Shown here piece by piece: positions 1-7,547 of a stretch of 9,576 bases of DNA. Within the stretch, counting starts at the first letter, position 1; every line of letters starts with the position of its first letter. Below the pieces are notes generated by a model. The model saw only the letters and a list, made by a program, of their open reading frames with translations. It ran no database searches and was not told the DNA's origin. The DNA lies in the NCBI GenBank assembly GCA_023818745.1, contig JAMWBY010000047.1, positions 1 through 9,576 on the forward strand. The letters are read 5' to 3'. A program made the translations under genes and the position numbers. This DNA comes from Candidatus Omnitrophota bacterium. GTDB lineage: Bacteria; Ratteibacteria; UBA8468; B48-G9; JAFGKM01.

Positions 1-1
1 A

Positions 2-205
2 GTATGTCCAGAATGTAAGGAAAAAACCTTAAAAAGAATAATAGGTCTTGGTGGAGGAGTGATTTATAAAGGAGCTGGATTTTATACAACTGAATATAGA
101 AGCGAAGAATACAAAAGAAGAGAAAAAGAAGAAAAAGGTATAACAACATCTTCAAGTTCATGCTCAACATGTTCAACTAAAACTTGCTCAACCTGTGGAA
201 AATAA
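2..205 (+). CDS. FmdB-family zinc-ribbon protein, C-terminal part (5' end outside window)
   Basis: Open frame from the window edge to TAA at 203-205, 67 codons visible. It begins inside a CPEC knuckle (the second CxxC of the FmdB N-terminal zinc ribbon). A Lys/Arg-Ile-Ile-Gly segment and a Gly-rich turn follow, then the family's characteristic hydrophobic G-x-G-F-Y-x-T-x-Y-R stretch. The tail is a charged Lys/Glu run ending in Ser/Thr plus four Cys (CSTC and CSTC pairs), a low-complexity Cys-rich ending common in FmdB proteins. The family is annotated as putative regulatory, but its molecular role is poorly defined. The missing N-terminus should carry the first CxxC pair. The stop lies inside the start region of the downstream ogg gene (11-nt overlap), so the two are probably co-transcribed and translationally coupled. 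Family assignment is fairly secure; function is not. Confidence 0.82.
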   Translation, partial: VCPECKEKTLKRIIGLGGGVIYKGAGFYTTEYRSEEYKRREKEEKGITTSSSSCSTCSTKTCSTCGK

Positions 206-833
206 AATCAAAGAATTAAAAAGAATTTATTCTAAAAATAAGAAAAAAATAAAAAGAAGATTAAAAGAGTTTAAATCAAATTTAAAAAAAGAAGAAAATA
301 TTATATGTGAGTTTTTTTTCTGTCTTTTAACTCCTCAATCAAAAGCAAAAGAATGTTGGCAGAGTATAGAACAACTTAAGAAAAAAAATCTTTTGTTTTG
401 TGGTTCAGAATATAGAATTAAGAACTGTCTTAAAAATGTTAGGTTTAAGAATAAAAAAGCAAAATATTTAGTTGAAGCATCAAAACTTTTTAAAGAAGAC
501 AATTCATTTTTAAAATTTATTATTGAAAACAAAAAAAACCCTTTTTATCTAAGAGAATTTCTTGTTTGGAATGTAAAAGGATTTGGATATAAAGAGGCAA
601 GTCATTTTTTAAGGAATATAGGTATAGGTGAAAATTTAGCAATACTTGATAGACATATTTTAAAAAATTTAAAAGAATTTAACATAATAGATGAAATACC
701 AGCCACCCTTACTAAAAAGAAATATATTGAAATTGAAAAAAAATTCATTGAATTTTCAAAAAAAATAGGAATTAAACCAGCAGAACTTGATTTATTATTA
801 TGGGCAAAGGAAAAAGGAGAAGTTTTTAAATAA
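195..833 (+). CDS. ogg: N-glycosylase/DNA lyase, Ogg2 family (8-oxoguanine DNA glycosylase)
   Basis: 212-residue helix-hairpin-helix GPD glycosylase, close to the ~207 residues usual for Ogg2. It should excise 8-oxoguanine from DNA and cut the resulting abasic site by beta-elimination (base excision repair, cytosolic). Visible signatures are the N-terminal helical segment with the F-x-x-C-L-L-T core near residues 40-46, the HhH hairpin KGFGYKEASHFLRN at 128-141 with presumed Schiff-base Lys133, and LDRHIL at 151-156 with presumed catalytic Asp152. An I-D-E-I-P-x-T-L segment lies at 165-172, and the protein ends in Lys212, the C-terminal lysine known in this family to help discriminate 8-oxoG from G. 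The GTG at 195 is chosen because no other ATG/GTG/TTG lies in frame upstream before the stop at 141, and no Met occurs later. No Shine-Dalgarno is evident, and initiation probably depends on overlap with the fmdB-like gene. The family is typical of archaea, Thermotoga and scattered bacteria. Confidence 0.92.
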   Translation: MENKIKELKRIYSKNKKKIKRRLKEFKSNLKKEENIICEFFFCLLTPQSKAKECWQSIEQLKKKNLLFCGSEYRIKNCLKNVRFKNKKAKYLVEASKLFKEDNSFLKFIIENKKNPFYLREFLVWNVKGFGYKEASHFLRNIGIGENLAILDRHILKNLKEFNIIDEIPATLTKKKYIEIEKKFIEFSKKIGIKPAELDLLLWAKEKGEVFK

Positions 834-858
834 TCAAAGAGATGTTGGTTTGCAAATA

Positions 859-2544
859 TTATCTTAAAAATTGACTATCAAGGAACTTTTCACTTATTTC
901 TATAACAATTGGTCTTCCATGAGGACAGACAAAAGGATTTTTACATTCTATTAAATTTTCAATTATATATTTTACCTCTTGATTTGTTAATTTTTGCCCT
1001 GCCATAACAGAATTTCTACATGCCCTTTTTGCTACACTGTCTTTATCATATTTTTTAATATCTTTTTCTGAAAGGATATTTCTTATTGAAAATTCAATAT
1101 CTTTTATTAAAGATGGATATCCATGAATAGCAATTTTATTTTCACTCCATCTTGTGGTAATAAAACCAAATTCTTCAATTATTTTTTCTATTTTTTCATA
1201 TATAAATATTTCCTCTTGATTTAAATTTATAATTATTGGTGTTAAAAGTTGCTGAATATTTATTTTTCCTGTTTCTATTTCGTTTAAAAATTTTTCATAA
1301 TTTATTCTTTCAACTGCTGCATGCTGGTCAATAAAAAGTAATGAATTTTCAAATTCAAAAATTAAATATTTATTTTTAAATGTTCCTATATATGAAGCAT
1401 TTTTCAATTTTTCAATTAATCCTGCACTTACTTTTTCCTCAAAAATTTCAGTTTTTTGCTCTTTGAAATCAAATATCTCTATTTTTTCTTTAATATTTTC
1501 TGTTCTTTGTATTTCCTCTATTTTTTCATATTTTTTATCAACTTCTACTATTTTTGTCTGGCCCTTTTTAAAAATTTCATCAAGAATCTCAACAATTTTT
1601 CTTCCTATTTCATTTTCATTTTTTATTTTAACTTCTCTTTTTGTAGGATGAATATTTACATCTATATCTTCAAAAGGTAATTTCAAAAATAATGCAAACA
1701 CAGGGAAAAATTCAGAAGAAAAAAATTTTTGATAGAAATTGTTAACTGAAGAGGAGAGTGTATAATTGTAAACAGGTCTATTATTTACAAAAACAAATTG
1801 CATGTCTTTCTGATTCCTTTTTAAATTCATATCACCTAAAATTATTTCAAATTCAATTTTTTCAAAATGTTTTTTTTCATATATTAAGTATTTTTCTTGG
1901 ATATTAAGGACTTCGCAGAATCTTTTTAAAATATCTTCAGTTGGCAAAATATGAATAATTTTAGTATCTTCGTTTTTAAATATAAAAGTTTTTTTAAAGA
2001 AAACTATTGTATAAGGTATAAAAACATTCAAAATTCTTCTAAATTCAGTCATGTCAGATTTTAGAAATTTTTTTCTTGCAGGCGTATTAAAAAAAAGTTC
2101 CCTCACCTCTACAATTGTTCCATCAGGAACAATACTATCTTTTATGTTTAATTTTTTCCCACCTCTTATATGAATTTCCTTCCCAATATCAAAATTTTTT
2201 GCCTTGCTTTTTAGAATAACATCTGAAACAGCACCTATACTGTATAATGCTTCTCCTCTGAAACCGAGCGTTTTTATTTTATATAAATCATTTATCTCTT
2301 TTATTTTGCTCGTTGTATATCTTTCAAAAATTTTTTCAATATCATCTGGCTCAATTCCTTCTCCATCATCCTTAACAGATATTAATTTTCTACCCGAATT
2401 TTCTATATTTACTTCTATTTTTTTACTATTTGCATCAATGGAATTTTCAATAAGTTCTTTTAAAACAGAAGATGGATTTTCTATAACCTGTCCTGCAGAT
2501 ATTTTATTTATAATATTTTCTGATAAAAAATTAACCTTTCCCAT
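859..2544 (-). CDS. mutL: DNA mismatch repair protein MutL (nicking-endonuclease type)
   Basis: 561 residues, complete. The N-terminal GHKL ATPase shows KELIEN at 29-34 (Glu30 presumed general base, Asn34 Mg2+ ligand), DDGEGI at 59-64, TTSK at 77-80, TLGFRGEAL at 92-100, and a family block DGT...FFNTPARKKFLK at 141-162. The NIHPTKREVK block at 298-307 closes the transducer domain. A Lys/Glu-rich linker runs about 325-375. The C-terminal domain carries the endonuclease motif DQHA-x2-E-x4-E (Asp406, His408, Glu412, Glu417), ACR at 508-510 and CPHGRP at 540-545, all metal-site motifs of nicking MutL. Q-Q-L-L-T-P at 431-436 matches the QxLLxP beta-clamp-binding motif. It should therefore nick the nascent strand itself, without MutH. 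Its ATG lies inside the mutS 3' end (14-nt overlap), with only a weak purine-rich stretch upstream, suggesting translational coupling. Confidence 0.98.
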   Translation of the reverse strand: MGKVNFLSENIINKISAGQVIENPSSVLKELIENSIDANSKKIEVNIENSGRKLISVKDDGEGIEPDDIEKIFERYTTSKIKEINDLYKIKTLGFRGEALYSIGAVSDVILKSKAKNFDIGKEIHIRGGKKLNIKDSIVPDGTIVEVRELFFNTPARKKFLKSDMTEFRRILNVFIPYTIVFFKKTFIFKNEDTKIIHILPTEDILKRFCEVLNIQEKYLIYEKKHFEKIEFEIILGDMNLKRNQKDMQFVFVNNRPVYNYTLSSSVNNFYQKFFSSEFFPVFALFLKLPFEDIDVNIHPTKREVKIKNENEIGRKIVEILDEIFKKGQTKIVEVDKKYEKIEEIQRTENIKEKIEIFDFKEQKTEIFEEKVSAGLIEKLKNASYIGTFKNKYLIFEFENSLLFIDQHAAVERINYEKFLNEIETGKINIQQLLTPIIINLNQEEIFIYEKIEKIIEEFGFITTRWSENKIAIHGYPSLIKDIEFSIRNILSEKDIKKYDKDSVAKRACRNSVMAGQKLTNQEVKYIIENLIECKNPFVCPHGRPIVIEISEKFLDSQFLR

Positions 2545-5113
2545 TTATTTTTTCTTTCAGTTCTTTCAATTTTAAAAGCGCTTCTATTGGTTTTAAATTT
2601 TCTATATCAATGTTTTTTATTTCAGTTTTTATATTTTCAAGTTTTTTAATTTCTTCTTTTAACTCATCAATTTTACTCTTTTCTTCAATTGAAAAAAGAG
2701 AAGGATATTCAACCTCTACTTCACCAATGATTTTATCTTTTATTGCTCCTTCAAGTTCAAGTTTTGAAAGTATTTCATTTGCTCTTTTTATAACATTTTC
2801 AGGAACACCTGCAAGTTTTGCTACGTATATACCATAACTTTCATCTGTAGCTCCTTCCATTATTTTATGTAGGAAAATTATCTCATCTCCAGATTTTTTT
2901 ACTGCTACATTATAGTTTTTCACTCCTTTATATTTTCCAAGTGCTGTTATTTCATGAAAATGTGTTGCAAATAACGTTCTTACTTTTGTTTTGTAAAGAA
3001 ATTCTGCTACAGCCCAGGCAAGAGAAAAGCCATCATATGTGCTTGTTCCCCTCCCAATTTCATCAAGTATTATTAAAGTCCTTTCTGATAGATTGTTTAA
3101 TATTTCCGCTGTTTCTGTCATTTCAACCATAAAAGTGCTTTGTCCTTTTGTTAGTTCATCTTGTGCTCCGATTCTTGTAAATATTTTATCTATATATCCA
3201 ATTTTTGCACTTTTTGCAGGAACAAAACAACCAATCTGGGCAAGAAGGACAATTAAAGCAACTTGTCTTATATATGTTGATTTTCCTGCCATATTAGGTC
3301 CAGTTATTATTAAAAGATGGTTATTTCTATCAATATAAGTATCATTTGGAATAAATTCTGCTACTGCCTTTTCTACAACTGGATGTCTTCCTTCTTTAAT
3401 TTCAATAATAAAACTTTCATCAATTAAAGGTTTATTGTATTCGTTTTCAATTGAAATATTAGCAAATGATAAAAGAACATCCAGTTTTGCAATAGTTGAA
3501 TTTAAAATGTTTATCTCGTGGGCATTTTTAAGTATCTCTTCTTTAACTTTTTCAATTATTTCATTTTCAAGAGTTATTATTTTTTCTTCTGCTGTCAATA
3601 TTTCCTGTTCAAACTCTTTTAATTCTGGAGTAATAAATCTTTCAGCATTAACAAGCGTTTGTTTTCTTATATAATCACCAGGAACAAATTTAAGATTTGC
3701 TTTTGTTATTTCTATATAGTATCCAAAGACCTTGTTATATCCAATTTTAAGAGAATTTATTCCAGTTCTTTTTATCTCTTCTTCTTGATATTTCGCGAGA
3801 TACTTTTCACTATTTTCCTTTATTTCTCTTAATCTATCTATTTCTTCATTGAATCCAGTTTTTATTATTTTCCCCTCAAAGTTAACAGAAGGTATATTTT
3901 CATCTATTGCTTTATCAAGTAAGTTTCTTAATTCAACAACATCACATATTTCAAAATAATCTGTTTTTTCCAAAATTTCTTTTGCTTTATCAAAAATTTG
4001 GGGAATTTTTCTAACAAGTTTTTTGATTTCAACGATATCTTTTATTGAACCATAACCATAACTTATTTTTGATAATGACTTTTCAGTATCACGTATATCA
4101 CTTAAAATATTACCTATATTTTCTCTTAAACTTTTATTTTTTATCAATATTTCAACTATTTCCTGCCTTTTTTTAATTTCTTTTAAGTCAACTAAAGGAT
4201 GCAAAACCCAATATTTTAAAAGACGTTTTCCAAGGGGTGTTTTTGTATTATCAAGAATTTCTATAAGTTTTTCAATTTCAAGTCCATTTATTGCCGAAGG
4301 AGAAATATAAACAAATTCCCTTTCATTATAAAAAGAGATTTTATCAATATGAATAAAATTACTTTTATTTGTTTCTTTTAGATAGTCAATTAAAGCACCT
4401 ATTGTTTTTTGGGCAGAATAAAGATTTTCTATTCCAAAACCTTTTAAACTTGAAACGTTAAGTGTTTCCAGGACTGTTTTTTTAGAAATTTCATAATTAA
4501 AATGCCAGTCATCAAGTTCTGTCAAAGTAATATTTTTCATCTTTAAAAGTGGATGTGAAAAAATCTCTTTAATTTTGTTCTTTTTACTTTCTGGATATAT
4601 AACTTCATAAACAGGTAATTTAAATATTGTTTCTATCAACTTAATCTCATTTTCTGTTTGATTTGTAAATATAGTAGAACTACCACTTTCAATAAAGGAA
4701 TAACCAAAAGAAATCTCGTCAGGACAAAGAGAAAATAGATATCTTGCATCAGGATTTGTTTCATCTATATAAGTTCCACTTGTTAAGACCCTTATTACTT
4801 CTCTTTTTACAATACCTTTTGCTTTTTTAGGGTCTTCAACTTGTTCACATATTGCTACTTTATAACCAAGTTTTATTAACTTTGATATGTAGGTATCACT
4901 TGCATGATAAGGAATTCCACACATAGGAATTTTTCCACTCTTTCCAGCATTTTTAGAGGTTAAAACAAGATCAAGGATTTTTGATGCAATTTTAGCATCT
5001 TCATAAAACATCTCATAAAAATCACCAAGACGAAAAAATAAAAGGCAGTCAGGATACTTGTTTTTTATAGAATGATATTGAATAAGCATTGGAGTGTAGT
5101 TTTCTTTCTCCAT
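2531..5113 (-). CDS. mutS: DNA mismatch repair protein MutS
   Basis: 860 residues, normal length for MutS1; binds mispairs and small loops and recruits MutL using ATP. The N-terminal mismatch-reading motif G-D-F-Y-E-M-F is at 30-36, with Phe32 and Glu34 the presumed wedge and hydrogen-bonding residues. The connector, lever and clamp regions span roughly 125-560. The ATPase has Walker A GPNMAGKST at 605-613, signature STFMVEM at 659-665, Walker B LIILDEIGRGTST at 680-692 and ATHFHE at 716-721. Near the C-terminus YPSLF (803-807) resembles the degenerate QL[SD]LF beta-clamp-binding motif. A final Lys/Glu coiled-coil-like helix follows. The ATG at 5113 gives the standard MutS N-terminus; no ATG, GTG or TTG lies in frame immediately upstream. 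It follows rmuC by 43 nt, and a probable promoter in that gap would give a near-leaderless mRNA. Paralogue MutS2 is excluded by the mismatch domain and the absence of a Smr domain. Confidence 0.98.
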   Translation of the reverse strand: MEKENYTPMLIQYHSIKNKYPDCLLFFRLGDFYEMFYEDAKIASKILDLVLTSKNAGKSGKIPMCGIPYHASDTYISKLIKLGYKVAICEQVEDPKKAKGIVKREVIRVLTSGTYIDETNPDARYLFSLCPDEISFGYSFIESGSSTIFTNQTENEIKLIETIFKLPVYEVIYPESKKNKIKEIFSHPLLKMKNITLTELDDWHFNYEISKKTVLETLNVSSLKGFGIENLYSAQKTIGALIDYLKETNKSNFIHIDKISFYNEREFVYISPSAINGLEIEKLIEILDNTKTPLGKRLLKYWVLHPLVDLKEIKKRQEIVEILIKNKSLRENIGNILSDIRDTEKSLSKISYGYGSIKDIVEIKKLVRKIPQIFDKAKEILEKTDYFEICDVVELRNLLDKAIDENIPSVNFEGKIIKTGFNEEIDRLREIKENSEKYLAKYQEEEIKRTGINSLKIGYNKVFGYYIEITKANLKFVPGDYIRKQTLVNAERFITPELKEFEQEILTAEEKIITLENEIIEKVKEEILKNAHEINILNSTIAKLDVLLSFANISIENEYNKPLIDESFIIEIKEGRHPVVEKAVAEFIPNDTYIDRNNHLLIITGPNMAGKSTYIRQVALIVLLAQIGCFVPAKSAKIGYIDKIFTRIGAQDELTKGQSTFMVEMTETAEILNNLSERTLIILDEIGRGTSTYDGFSLAWAVAEFLYKTKVRTLFATHFHEITALGKYKGVKNYNVAVKKSGDEIIFLHKIMEGATDESYGIYVAKLAGVPENVIKRANEILSKLELEGAIKDKIIGEVEVEYPSLFSIEEKSKIDELKEEIKKLENIKTEIKNIDIENLKPIEALLKLKELKEKINGKG

Positions 5114-5123
5114 TGTAGTTTTT

Positions 5124-5153
5124 ATTATACCATTTTTAAAATAGAAAAGTTTA
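5124..5153 (-). promoter_or_regulatory. Putative sigma70-type promoter of mutS(-mutL)
   Basis: In the 43-nt gap between rmuC and mutS, the minus strand carries a perfect TATAAT (5129 down to 5124). A weak -35, TAAACT (5153-5148), lies 18 nt upstream. The -10 ends only 10 nt before the mutS ATG, so a normal start point would leave a leader of about 3-5 nt, and no Shine-Dalgarno is present. Perfect -10 hexamers arise by chance in AT-rich DNA, but this one has the right orientation, is intergenic and sits beside a start codon. Moderate confidence; read-through from rmuC is also possible. Confidence 0.5.
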
Positions 5154-5156
5154 TGT

Positions 5157-6374
5157 CTATTTTTCTGAATTTTCTATTTTTAATTTTTGAATCGCCTTAA
5201 ACTCTCTCTCAAATTTATCAAGAATATTTTTTGCTTCTTCAAAGTTTGAATTTGTAAATTTTAATTGTTTAAATGATTTTTCAAAAGAAATTCTTAATTC
5301 ATCAAAAATTTTACCCATTCCTTCAAATGTCTTTAAAATATATTCAGCATTTTTTTCTATAATTTTTCCTTTAAGTCCAAGTAATATTATATTTAAATAG
5401 GCAAATAAACTCTGGGGGGAAACAGGCAAAACTCTCTTTTTAGTCCATGAATAGTTAAAAATTGAACTTCCATCCTTATCTTCACTTATTAATAAACTAT
5501 AAAAAACTGGTTCGCTTGGAATATACATAAAAGCAAAGTTAAAAGAACCTTTTTCCGGCTGAATATATTTTGTAATTTTTTCTATATGGTCTTTAACCAC
5601 CTTTATAAATTCCTGTTTATTTTTTTCATACTCATCTTCTTTTGAATTTATCATCCTTTTGTAAGAATCAATTGGAAATTTGGCATCTATTGGTATAAAT
5701 CTGTTTTCAATAAAAATTACTGCATCAACTCTATCGTTTGGAGTTATAGGATATTGAATTTTATATACTTCTTGTGGTAAGAACTCTTTTAACATATTTT
5801 CAAGTATAAGTTCTCCCATTTGGCCTCTTAATTTTGGACTTGTAAGCGCATTTTTTAGGTCTTCATTTATTTTTCTCAATTCTTCTGCTGATTTTGTCAG
5901 TTCTCCTATTCTTGAACTTAAATTTGTTATGAGACCTGTTGTATCTATAAGTCGTTTATTCAACTGTTCAAGTTTGCTGTCTATATTTGAATTAAGTTGT
6001 GTAGTGGTAGAGTTTATTGATGAAATTAAGTTTTTTACTGTATCTGTCAACGTCTGATGAACTTGATTTCTTAAATTTTCCATCCTTTGTTGTATATTTA
6101 TATCAGTTGTTCCAAGAGTTGAAATTGTTTTATTTATTTGGTCAAGAATTAACATTTCTGTATTTTTGAAAATATTGGTTACTTCTTGATTTAATTGAAG
6201 TCGAGTATTCAAAAGCCCTTCAGAAAATTCTTTTGATATTGTAAGTATTTTTTCTTTTATTTCATCCTGTTTCGCAATTATATCTTCTGTTGATATTTCT
6301 CTTTTTCTAAGAAGTAGTATAATAATAAATACTAAAAAGGCAAAAATTAAAAAAATTATAATTGAGTTAAGCAT
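5157..6374 (-). CDS. rmuC: RmuC-family DNA recombination protein
   Basis: 405 residues, membrane-anchored. A single hydrophobic helix at about 3-22 is followed by a basic R-K-R stop-transfer, placing the rest in the cytosol (N-out, C-in expected). Residues ~30-180 form a long coiled-coil-like region rich in Leu/Ile, Gln, Asn and Glu, typical of RmuC. The catalytic-type domain begins at RGQMGE (183-188). The PD-(D/E)xK-like set is Glu188, Asp217 in RVDAV and Asp230/Lys232 in IDAKFP, followed by the conserved F-x-F-M-Y-I-P-S-E block at 280-288 and a VSPQSL-type block at 318-323. In E. coli RmuC limits inversions between short inverted repeats; nuclease activity is inferred from the fold. The TAG stop is at 5159-5157. 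Placement directly upstream of mutS-mutL suggests a shared genome-stability transcript. A strong promoter abuts the ATG, with no Shine-Dalgarno. Confidence 0.94.
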   Translation of the reverse strand: MLNSIIIFLIFAFLVFIIILLLRKREISTEDIIAKQDEIKEKILTISKEFSEGLLNTRLQLNQEVTNIFKNTEMLILDQINKTISTLGTTDINIQQRMENLRNQVHQTLTDTVKNLISSINSTTTQLNSNIDSKLEQLNKRLIDTTGLITNLSSRIGELTKSAEELRKINEDLKNALTSPKLRGQMGELILENMLKEFLPQEVYKIQYPITPNDRVDAVIFIENRFIPIDAKFPIDSYKRMINSKEDEYEKNKQEFIKVVKDHIEKITKYIQPEKGSFNFAFMYIPSEPVFYSLLISEDKDGSSIFNYSWTKKRVLPVSPQSLFAYLNIILLGLKGKIIEKNAEYILKTFEGMGKIFDELRISFEKSFKQLKFTNSNFEEAKNILDKFEREFKAIQKLKIENSEK

Positions 6375-6375
6375 A

Positions 6376-6392
6376 TTTAAATTATATTTAAA
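6376..6392. repeat. Inverted repeat over the rmuC -10 region (possible operator)
   Basis: TTTAAAT-TAT-ATTTAAA, perfect 7-bp arms with a 3-nt centre, lies in the 39-nt divergent gap between rmuC and the radical SAM gene and overlaps the rmuC -10 hexamer. Placement suits an operator, but AT-only palindromes are frequent by chance in such DNA. Low confidence as a functional site. Confidence 0.3.
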
Positions 6393-6409
6393 AAAGATTT
6401 AAAAATCAA
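6381..6409 (-). promoter_or_regulatory. Strong sigma70-type promoter giving a leaderless rmuC transcript
   Basis: Minus-strand hexamers are TTGATT (6409-6404) and TATAAT (6386-6381), separated by exactly 17 nt. Only 6 nt (6380-6375) separate the -10 from the rmuC ATG at 6374, so the usual start point, about 6-7 nt past the -10, falls on or next to the A of the start codon. No Shine-Dalgarno exists. The match (TTGA of the -35, complete -10, optimal spacer) makes chance unlikely even in AT-rich DNA. Confidence 0.75.
6396..6407. repeat. Short inverted repeat between the -35 and spacer of the rmuC promoter
   Basis: GATTT-AA-AAATC, perfect 5-bp arms with a 2-nt centre, sits 3 nt from the preceding palindrome and partly covers the rmuC -35. 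It also lies just upstream of the divergent plus-strand gene at 6414, where a regulator could affect both. Short enough to be chance. Confidence 0.22.
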
Positions 6410-6413
6410 TAGA

Positions 6414-7547
6414 ATGGATAAAATTCCATTGCATATTAAAGTAAAATCAAGCAAAAAAATCCATAACTGGTATTCAGGAAAAAGGGAATGCACATCTGAA
6501 AGAATTCTTTTAAATCCATATATTGGATGTGATGTTAGATGTTTTTTCTGCTATGCATTAAGTTATCCTGGGAATTTTCAGAAATTCAGAAAAGAAAAAA
6601 TTATTTTTGTTTATGAAAACTTTTTTGAAAATATAAAAAGCCAGATTGATAAAATAAACTTGGCTTTTTGTGGATACCTATCTCCAATAACAGAACCATT
6701 TCAATCTCTTGAATATATTTATCATCTTTCTGAAAAAACAATTGAACTTTTTGTAAGTAAAAATATACCAATTGAATTTATCACAAAGACATTAATTCCT
6801 GATAGTGTGATAGAAAAAATAAAAGGTCAAAAACATTCATTTGGTCAGGTCTCAATTTTAACTCCAGATGAAAGTATAAGAAAAAAGTTGATGGAAAAAG
6901 GGGCGGAAACAAAAATTTTATTCAAAAATATTGAGAAATTAGCTAAAAATGGCATATTTTCGGTTTGTAGAATAGACCCTATAATTCCTTTTATTACAGA
7001 CGATAAAGAAAAACTGAAAATGTTAATAAAAAGGGCGGTTGATAATGGAGCAAAACATATTGTAAGTAGTGTGATGGATATTCCACAGGTAATAAAAGAA
7101 GATATTATGAATTATATAAAAAAAGTGTTTGGACAAGATATTAGGAAAAAAATAGAAAAACTTTATAATGAAAAAATTGGGACATGGTTTCACTCAGAAA
7201 TAAATTATAGGAAAGAAATCTTTTCTTTTTTAAGAGAAACATGCGATAAACTTGGGGTCTCTTTCGCTTTATGTATGGAATATGAAATAAAAAATGGTAA
7301 AATAATAGGACTTAATAGAGAATTTATGTCAAGTAATAATTGCGAAGGAATTGATATTCCTATTTATTTCAAAAAAGATAATAAATTTAATCCCTTTTTA
7401 TGTAAGGGAAATTGTTTAAAATGTAAAACTGGTGAATGTGGAATTTTTGAACTTGCCCAAGGAAATAAAGAAGAAGATTTTTCAGGATGGAATTATTATG
7501 ATTATCTAAAATGGAATAAAATTGTTGAGAAGGAGAAATTGATATGA
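6414..7547 (+). CDS. Radical SAM protein of the spore photoproduct lyase-like (SplB/COG1533) family
   Basis: 377 residues. The radical SAM cluster motif C-x3-C-x2-C is Cys39, Cys43 and Cys46 (IGCDVRCFFCYA), followed by the family's SPITEPFQSLE segment at 90-100, a Y/F-I-T-K-T strand near 122-126, and RIDPIIPFITDD at 186-197. These match the COG1533 'DNA repair photolyase' group. Members reductively cleave SAM; the founding enzyme reverses spore photoproduct in UV-damaged DNA, but most non-sporulating homologues have no proven substrate. The C-terminus has a second Cys group (Cys310, then Cys330-x3-Cys334-x2-Cys337-x4-Cys342) that could hold an extra Fe-S or zinc site. The start at 6414 gives a sensible N-terminus but has no Shine-Dalgarno. 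It is divergent from rmuC (39 nt), and its TGA overlaps the next gene's ATG by 4 nt. DNA repair is suggested by neighbours, not shown; RNA or protein modification is equally possible. Confidence 0.85.
   Translation: MDKIPLHIKVKSSKKIHNWYSGKRECTSERILLNPYIGCDVRCFFCYALSYPGNFQKFRKEKIIFVYENFFENIKSQIDKINLAFCGYLSPITEPFQSLEYIYHLSEKTIELFVSKNIPIEFITKTLIPDSVIEKIKGQKHSFGQVSILTPDESIRKKLMEKGAETKILFKNIEKLAKNGIFSVCRIDPIIPFITDDKEKLKMLIKRAVDNGAKHIVSSVMDIPQVIKEDIMNYIKKVFGQDIRKKIEKLYNEKIGTWFHSEINYRKEIFSFLRETCDKLGVSFALCMEYEIKNGKIIGLNREFMSSNNCEGIDIPIYFKKDNKFNPFLCKGNCLKCKTGECGIFELAQGNKEEDFSGWNYYDYLKWNKIVEKEKLI
7530..7535 (+). promoter_or_regulatory. Shine-Dalgarno of the Maf-methyltransferase fusion gene
   Basis: AAGGAG lies 8 nt before the ATG at 7544, inside the end of the radical SAM gene. 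It is the only strong ribosome-binding site seen in the window and supports 7544 as the start and coupled translation through the ATGA overlap. Confidence 0.85.

Noticed and set aside
834..858. Intrinsic terminator between convergent ogg and mutL
   Set aside because: The 25-nt gap contains no stable inverted repeat followed by a T-run.
2204..2575. Plus-strand open frames antisense to mutL, mutS and ogg
   Set aside because: They are hydrophobic, Phe/Ser-rich mirror translations of clearly real genes in a T-rich strand and show no family motif.
6357..6362. Plus-strand TATAAT as promoter of the radical SAM gene
   Set aside because: It lies inside the rmuC 5' coding end, has no acceptable -35 at 16-18 nt and is 51 nt from the ATG. 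The real promoter of this gene could not be identified.
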